A stretch of DNA of 35,458 bases, from NCBI GenBank assembly GCA_900321275.1, contig ONVI01000020.1, forward strand, positions 1-35,458, in the 5' to 3' direction. Positions 31,139-35,458 of this stretch are shown one piece after another. Positions within the stretch are counted from its first letter, which is position 1, and every line of letters starts with the position of its first letter. The notes under the pieces were generated by a model that saw only the letters and a program-made list of their open reading frames with translations, had not been told where the DNA came from and searched no databases. The stretch comes from an uncultured Eubacteriales bacterium (lineage in GTDB: Bacteria; Bacillota; Clostridia; Oscillospirales; Oscillospiraceae). Made by a program: the position numbers and the translations under genes.

Positions 31139-31184
31139 CGGATTGCCACACCGGCGCGCGCCGGTGTGGCAATCCGTTTCTTTT
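31139..31184 (+). terminator. Terminator of nrdGD
   Basis: Near-perfect 38-base palindrome (31139-31157 with 31158-31176), followed by TTTCTTTTG. Reads on both strands; also akin to dispersed palindromes. Confidence 0.88.
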
Positions 31185-31196
31185 GATACAGAAAAG

Positions 31197-31221
31197 CGGG
31201 AGGCACATTTCGTGCCTCCCG
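31197..31221 (-). terminator. Terminator of the DUF975 gene
   Basis: 10-bp stem (31197-31206 with 31212-31221), loop of five; on the minus strand it is followed by CTTTTCTG. Confidence 0.65.
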
Positions 31222-31232
31222 TGCTATGTACA

Positions 31233-32111
31233 TTATTTCTGCTGTGCCTTGAGCGTCTGGTAGAGCTCGGCGTGGGTGGCGTACATGTAGGGGTTGGTGT
31301 AGAAAATGCCCGCAATGCCCAGCGTCACAGCCGAGAGCAGCAGCCAGCCGATGAAGGAAAGGTCGAGCAGGAAGGCGTTCCATTTCTGGCCGTCCATCAT
31401 CTTCCGGGAGAGCGTGATGGCGTCCCTGCCGCCGATTGTCGGATCGTCGGCCAGGATGTAGGGCACCATGCGGTAGGAATAGCTCTTAATGATGCCGGGG
31501 ATGATGCACAGCAGCGACCACAGGAAGAGGAAGAGGCCGCGCAGAAGCATTGCGCCGACATTGCGCCAGTAGGGGTGGAAGCCGCGCTTGATCTCGCCGA
31601 GCTCCGCAGGCGCTTCGCTGTTGCGGACAAAGAAGTTCTGGCAGCCGACCTCGATGGGGTTGGTAACAAAAATACGGAACAGCGAGCCTATCAGCAAAAC
31701 GACCAGCACAACGCCGGCCATCGCCGCGCCGAGTACTGCGAGCGCCGCCTTGGCGCCGTCGGGGTTTTCCTGGATCGCGTTGACCAGCTCTTTCGCTTTT
31801 TCAATATCCTCGGGCTTTGCATTGGAAGCCTCGCCGATGGCGGTGATGGCGTCCTGCACATTGTCGTAGGTCTGGCCGTTGACCGTGTAGATGCCGTTTT
31901 CAAACTGGACGTCCACCGTTTCGGTGTCAACCGAGGCCGGAGCCCCCGTCGTGTCGCTTGCGACATCGATCTGGTTGGTGGTGGTACGGCTGGTCGAAAA
32001 CGCGGAGCCGCCGACGAGGGCGACCAACAGCAGGGCTACCAGGACGCACTTCCAGTAGTTGGCCTTAAAGGCAGCCTTGCCTCTTGCTTTTAATTCGTTT
32101 CTGTCCCACAT
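31233..32111 (-). CDS. DUF975 membrane protein
   Basis: 292 residues. MWDRNELKARGKAAFKANYWKCVLVALLL at the start is the DUF975 signature, followed by one membrane segment, an extracellular-looking Thr/Asn/Asp-rich insert (~40-115), and several further segments; SYSYRMVPYILADDPTIGGRDAITLSRKMMDG is the second family signature. Function unknown. AAAGGAGG seven bases upstream (minus strand) fixes the start. Promoter with extended -10 upstream; monocistronic. Confidence 0.88.
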   Translation of the reverse strand: MWDRNELKARGKAAFKANYWKCVLVALLLVALVGGSAFSTSRTTTNQIDVASDTTGAPASVDTETVDVQFENGIYTVNGQTYDNVQDAITAIGEASNAKPEDIEKAKELVNAIQENPDGAKAALAVLGAAMAGVVLVVLLIGSLFRIFVTNPIEVGCQNFFVRNSEAPAELGEIKRGFHPYWRNVGAMLLRGLFLFLWSLLCIIPGIIKSYSYRMVPYILADDPTIGGRDAITLSRKMMDGQKWNAFLLDLSFIGWLLLSAVTLGIAGIFYTNPYMYATHAELYQTLKAQQK

Positions 32112-32144
32112 AGGGATGCCTCCTTTTTATGTAAACTGCGGTGT

Positions 32145-32173
32145 ATTATACCACGCTGCTCGGGAAAAAACAA
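32145..32173 (-). promoter_or_regulatory. Promoter of the DUF975 gene
   Basis: Minus strand: TTGTTT (32173-32168), 17-bp spacer, TATAAT (32150-32145) with an extended TGG before it. Confidence 0.65.
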
Positions 32174-32203
32174 GTATGCTTGAAGAATTTCTCGCGCCGG
32201 GAT

Positions 32204-32232
32204 GGACTTTGCCGCAGTTCTTGTGTTATACT
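32204..32232 (+). promoter_or_regulatory. Putative promoter of the thioredoxin reductase gene
   Basis: TGGACT (32204-32209), 17-bp spacer, TATACT (32227-32232). The -35 is weak. Start near 32239 gives a ~38-base AT-rich leader. Confidence 0.4.
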
Positions 32233-32276
32233 GATATTTGTATACAATATATAGATATGGGAAGGAACGCAGATTT

Positions 32277-33185
32277 ATGCTTTACGATATTCTCATCATC
32301 GGCGGGGGCCCCGCGGGGCTGACCGCCGCGACATACGCCCGGCGCGCGGGAAAGAGCGTGCTGGTAATCGAAAAGAACGCCTTCGGCGGGCAGATCACCT
32401 GGAGCCCCAAGGTGGAGAATTTTCCCGGCTTTGTGTCGATTTCCGGTGCGGAGCTGGGGGATCGGTTTCTGGAGCAGGCCATGGAGCAGGGCGCGGAGGT
32501 CGAGCTGGACGAGGCTGTCGCCGTCTCGGTCGATGCTGACGGCGTGAAATCGGTGCGCTGTGAATCGGGCGCGGAATTTCAGGGCCGCGCGCTGATCGCC
32601 GCCGTCGGCGCAAGACCGCGCATGCTGGGCCTTCCGCGCGAGGATAAGCTGATCGGCAGCGGCGTCTGCTACTGCGCCGTGTGCGACGGGGCCTTCTTCG
32701 CAGGTCAGGACGTGGCCGTCTGCGGCGGGGGCAACGCCGCCCTGCAGGACGCGCTGCTGCTGAGTGAGAAGTGCAGGCATGTAACGCTCATCCACCGGCG
32801 TGAATCCTTCCGCGGGGAGCAGAAGCTTGTCGAGGCGCTGGAAAAGCGGGAGAACGTCACGTTTATCCGCAGCGCCCGCGTTGCGGAGCTGCTGGGTGAG
32901 ACAGAACTCTCCGGTCTTGTGATCGAGCAGGAGGGCGCCCTGCGGGAGCTTCCGGTCACCGGTCTCTTCATTGCGGTCGGCCACCGGCCCGACAATGGGA
33001 TCTTTGCCGATCTGATGGCGCTGGACGAGGCGGGCTACGCGGACGCCGGAGAGGACTGTCTGACAAAGAGCGCGGGCGTCTTCGCCGCAGGCGACTGCCG
33101 GGCAAAGGCTGTGCGCCAGCTCACCACCGCGGCAGCCGATGGGGCGGTCGCGGCACTCGCGGCCTGCCGCTGGCTCGAAGGGTAA
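32277..33185 (+). CDS. trxB: Thioredoxin reductase (NADPH or ferredoxin/flavin type)
   Basis: 302 residues. FAD-binding GGGPAGLTAA near residue 9, redox-active CAVC (Cys133, Cys136), second nucleotide loop CGGGNAALQDA, and C-terminal GVFAAGDCR. The NADPH-type second loop is GxGxxA/S; here it reads GGGNAALQ and the HRRESFR basic motif follows, consistent with NADPH use. It keeps thioredoxins reduced in the cytoplasm. Start ATG 32277 (MLYDILIIGGG) has AAGGA ten bases upstream; an upstream in-frame ATG at 32238 gives an unlikely extension. The redox domain fused to NrdD, ~1.1 kb away, is a possible partner. A YihY-type gene follows after five bases. Confidence 0.93.
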   Translation: MLYDILIIGGGPAGLTAATYARRAGKSVLVIEKNAFGGQITWSPKVENFPGFVSISGAELGDRFLEQAMEQGAEVELDEAVAVSVDADGVKSVRCESGAEFQGRALIAAVGARPRMLGLPREDKLIGSGVCYCAVCDGAFFAGQDVAVCGGGNAALQDALLLSEKCRHVTLIHRRESFRGEQKLVEALEKRENVTFIRSARVAELLGETELSGLVIEQEGALRELPVTGLFIAVGHRPDNGIFADLMALDEAGYADAGEDCLTKSAGVFAAGDCRAKAVRQLTTAAADGAVAALAACRWLEG

Positions 33186-33190
33186 AAAGT

Positions 33191-34045
33191 ATGGAGAAGA
33201 AAAAACCAAACCTGATCCTGGAGACCGTCAAGGTCTATGCGGACAACGAGATGTCCGTGTACGCGGGCTATGCCACGCTCCATATTCTGATGGCAATGGT
33301 GCCGCTGATGACGCTGGTGATCGGTCTTGTAAACATTCTGCCGGACGTGAGCCTCCAGCATCTCGAGACGGTGCTGAACGATCTCCTGCCGGATATTGAG
33401 GAGGTGAACGCCCTCGTACACGGCATCATCTCCAATGTCAACCGTCAGGCGGGCACGCTGGCCATTTCGCTGTCGGCGATTGCCACGCTGTGGTCAGCCT
33501 CCACCGGCGTCAACGCCCTGCAGGCGGGCCTGTGCAAGATCAGCGGCAGCAGCGGCTCCTTCATCAAGCGGCGGGCCATGGCGCTTTTGTATACGCTAAT
33601 TTTCATCGCGCTCATTCCGGCGCTGCTCATCTTCCGTGTACTGCGCGGCTCCATCGAGGATCTGATCGGCGCCGTCAACCGCTGGCTCAACATCCCGGAC
33701 ATCGCAGGCAGGCTTCTGGCGTTCATGGAGTACAGCGGCCTCATCACCGCAATCGTCATGGCGGTGGTCGTCCTGCTGGCCTATACTTATCTGCGCGGAG
33801 ATCGGCAAAAGCTCCGCTATCAGCTCCCCGGCACCCTGTTTACGACGGTGCTGTGGCTGGTTTTCTCCCGGCTGTTTGAAATCTTTATCCAGCGCTTCTG
33901 GCAGGCGTCGTCTCTGTACGGTTCCCTGGCCTCGATGTTTCTGGCCGCGATGTGGCTCAAGGCGATTGTGATGATTTTCTTCTACGGCGCGTCCCTCAAC
34001 GAGACCCTTATGCGCCGGAGAAGCGAAGACGCACAGGCGAAGTAA
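33191..34045 (+). CDS. YihY/BrkB-family inner membrane protein
   Basis: 284 residues with about six membrane helices. Family signatures: ADNEMSVYAGYATLHILMAMVP near the start, LSAIATLWSASTGVNAL in the middle, YRYQLPG-type GDRQKLRYQLPGTLFTTVLWL, and ASSLYGSLASMFLAAMWLKAIVMIFFYGASLNE at the end. Formerly mislabelled ribonuclease BN. Function unknown. It is probably co-transcribed with trxB (5-base gap). Confidence 0.9.
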   Translation: MEKKKPNLILETVKVYADNEMSVYAGYATLHILMAMVPLMTLVIGLVNILPDVSLQHLETVLNDLLPDIEEVNALVHGIISNVNRQAGTLAISLSAIATLWSASTGVNALQAGLCKISGSSGSFIKRRAMALLYTLIFIALIPALLIFRVLRGSIEDLIGAVNRWLNIPDIAGRLLAFMEYSGLITAIVMAVVVLLAYTYLRGDRQKLRYQLPGTLFTTVLWLVFSRLFEIFIQRFWQASSLYGSLASMFLAAMWLKAIVMIFFYGASLNETLMRRRSEDAQAK

Positions 34046-34062
34046 AACATAAAAATACAAAA

Positions 34063-34104
34063 CCGTGTCATCCTGCCCCTGGCGAAGGATGACACGGCGT
34101 TTTT
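34063..34104. terminator. Bidirectional terminator between the YihY and DUF4349 genes
   Basis: 12-bp perfect stem (34063-34074 with 34086-34097) with loop GCCCCTGGCGA, T run CGTTTTTA on + and TTTTGTATTTTTA on the minus strand. The stem sequence GTGTCATCCT also belongs to the dispersed GTCATTCT-type repeats. Confidence 0.85.
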
Positions 34105-34107
34105 ATA

Positions 34108-35181
34108 CTAATATTTCACCTCATCTGCCTCGATTTTTGCGTCTTCGATCGCGGCGGTTTTGGCCGCTTTCTTTTCGGCTCTGGCAGTTTTGCGCGCCTC
34201 CCGGCGGGCTTTGGCTTTGTCATGCAGCTTCCTGATGAGCGGGCGGAAGACGAAGCACAGGAGGGCCAGAATCACCAGCGTCGGGATGGCGGAGACAAGG
34301 AAGAGCAGCAGGTTCTTGAAAAACTCCCCGGTGTTCTTCAGGGCGCCGGTGAAGGTGCGCCAGAGCTCCTGCCCGTAGCTGAGCTTTGTGACGGTCTCGG
34401 GCGTGTAGACCTGCACCTCCTTGACCGTGACGTTCAGCGTGCTGTAGGCAACGCGGCGGTCCCAGTTGTTGAGGCTGGACTGCAGGGAGTCGATGCGGTA
34501 GCGCACATCGCTGAGCTTGTCCTCGATGGTGATGATATCCTCCACCGTCTCGGCGATTTTCAGCATTTCGATCAGCCGCGTCTCCTGCGCCTGCAGGGCG
34601 TTCAGGCGCGCCTGCGTGTCGTAGTACTGGGCGGTTACGTTCTCGGTATAGGTGTGGGTATAGGGGACGTTGCCGATGTCCGAGAGAGAGGACATGAGGT
34701 CGGCAAACTTCGCGCTCGGGATACGCAGGGTGTAGCTTGCGCTGCGCTTGGAGGCATAGCCACGGGAGCTGTCGTAGTAGTTGCTGCCGTTGACGGAGCT
34801 GGACTCGATAAAGCCGCCCTCCTTCTCGATCATCGCCTCAAGCGCCGCCACGCTCTTGTCAAACTCCGTGGTCTCCACGGTGGCGTCGCCGGAGTAGATG
34901 ATCTTCTCGGGGTTTTCCTCGGGCATATCCGCGGCCTCGGCCTTCGCGCCGGCGGCGGATCGTGCGGCGGTATTCGTCGCAGCGGTGTTCATCGCGGAGA
35001 AGCCCGGCGCCTCATAGGCCATGTCGTAGGCGGCCGCCTCCGGCATCGGGGCCGGCGCGGCGCCCATCACGCTGTAATTCTGTTTTGCGGCGGGGGTGCC
35101 GTTGTTGACAGTGCCGCAGGCGCAGAGGGACAGGCACATTACAAGACTGAGCATGAGCATGAGGGAGCGTTTCAGATTCAT
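34108..35181 (-). CDS. DUF4349 domain lipoprotein
   Basis: 357 residues. Signal peptide with a lipobox ending LCAC (lipidated Cys22), an Ala/Pro/Met-rich low-complexity linker (~30-85), then the DUF4349 domain (~95-305): AALEAMIEKEGGFIESSS, a coiled-coil segment near TQARLNALQAQETRLIEMLK and LSDVRYRIDSLQSSL. A C-terminal membrane segment (~290-315) is followed by a Lys/Arg/Ala-rich tail. Role unknown; members sit at the outer face of the membrane. ATG at 35181 is preferred: GGAGG lies eight bases before it, and the in-frame ATG at 35196 has no ribosome site. Shows that the organism does make lipoproteins. Confidence 0.87.
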   Translation of the reverse strand: MNLKRSLMLMLSLVMCLSLCACGTVNNGTPAAKQNYSVMGAAPAPMPEAAAYDMAYEAPGFSAMNTAATNTAARSAAGAKAEAADMPEENPEKIIYSGDATVETTEFDKSVAALEAMIEKEGGFIESSSVNGSNYYDSSRGYASKRSASYTLRIPSAKFADLMSSLSDIGNVPYTHTYTENVTAQYYDTQARLNALQAQETRLIEMLKIAETVEDIITIEDKLSDVRYRIDSLQSSLNNWDRRVAYSTLNVTVKEVQVYTPETVTKLSYGQELWRTFTGALKNTGEFFKNLLLFLVSAIPTLVILALLCFVFRPLIRKLHDKAKARREARKTARAEKKAAKTAAIEDAKIEADEVKY

Positions 35182-35458
35182 GGTCGTGACCTCCATATTA
35201 TATAATTGTAGAGAATGTATGGATATCGTCTTCGCTTTTTCTGACGTGGGCAGCGCCGATTTGTTCCCGTTCGAGAGGAATCTTTTGACAATTTTGGTAT
35301 TTTTTTATCTGGGTATCGGGTTTATTCAGCAAACAACCAACATGCACACCGTAGGGGCCCACGAACGGCCCGGCAGTACACGATCGGTTTTTCGGATTCG
35401 CCTGGGCGCATTCGCCGGACGTGGCCTCTGCCGCCGGGCGATTCGTGAATCGCCCCTA
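35182..35458. repeat. Intergenic end of window with a dispersed repeat
   Basis: A minus-strand TATAAT (35202-35197) may drive the DUF4349 gene, and a TTGACA (35285-35290) may start a + strand promoter, but no good -10 follows. From ~35349 to the window end lies a GTAGGGGCCCACGAACGGCCCG ... CGGGCGATTCGTGAATCGCCCCTA repeat whose last bases run beyond the window. No gene seen. Confidence 0.5.

Noticed and set aside
1-35458. CRISPR array, prophage or defence island
   Set aside because: No regularly spaced direct repeats, no cas, phage structural, integrase, toxin-antitoxin or restriction genes were seen.

Overview
The window looks like chromosome from a high-GC, anaerobic, probably spore-forming member of the Clostridia, most likely Oscillospirales/Oscillospiraceae. 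This rests on gene content: the end of a pyruvate:ferredoxin oxidoreductase, pyruvate phosphate dikinase, class III ribonucleotide reductase with its activase, a YtvI-type sporulation membrane protein, an endopeptidase-I-like LysM/M14 peptidase, and dense small palindromic repeats between genes. No 16S rRNA or taxonomic marker was compared, so the placement is an inference.

Layout. 1-3.6 kb: the nifJ 3' end, a convergent PurN-like protein that has lost its catalytic triad, then a tight + strand group: histidine phosphatase-GNAT fusion, metallophosphoesterase with an SH3-like tail, DUF1294 membrane protein. 3.6-6.9 kb: a promoter-driven polar amino acid ABC transporter (binding protein, permease, ATPase) ending in a DapF-fold amino acid racemase/epimerase. 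7.0-8.0 kb: five tRNA genes (Gly, Arg, His, Gln, Lys) behind one promoter, with related hairpin spacers. 8.0-10.2 kb: a repeat-rich, structured leader and two tandem VanY-type peptidases, the second without its catalytic Glu. 10.3-12.8 kb: a ROK-like kinase and a D-lyxose-type sugar isomerase. 12.8-15.4 kb: rimM, trmD (fused to a GNAT domain) and rsmA, a translationally coupled ribosome/tRNA maturation operon. 15.5-18.4 kb: ppdK with an extra 77-residue tail. 18.6-22.3 kb: LysM/M14 peptidase, acyl-ACP thioesterase and YtvI-like protein, separated by two MITE-like elements. 22.4-27.4 kb: a second ABC importer of the iron/spermidine/2-aminoethylphosphonate type with a fused double permease and a HAD phosphatase. 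27.7-31.1 kb: nrdG-nrdD behind two NrdR boxes; NrdD carries a fused glutaredoxin/NrdH-like domain. 31.2-35.2 kb: DUF975 membrane protein, thioredoxin reductase, YihY/BrkB membrane protein, DUF4349 lipoprotein. The window ends inside another dispersed repeat.

How genes fit together. Both importers have a consensus promoter, a signal-peptide binding protein and a stem-loop just after the binding protein gene, so the binding protein should be made in excess over the membrane parts. The fused redox domain on NrdD, together with thioredoxin reductase about 1.1 kb away, suggests thiol- rather than formate-driven deoxynucleotide synthesis. No phage, CRISPR array or obvious defence island is present. 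The novelty lies in domain fusions (TrmD-GNAT, phosphatase-GNAT, NrdD-NrdH, PPDK tail), in paralogues that lost catalytic residues (PurN-like, second VanY), in the importer-racemase operon, and in the structured RNA/repeat region after the tRNA cluster.
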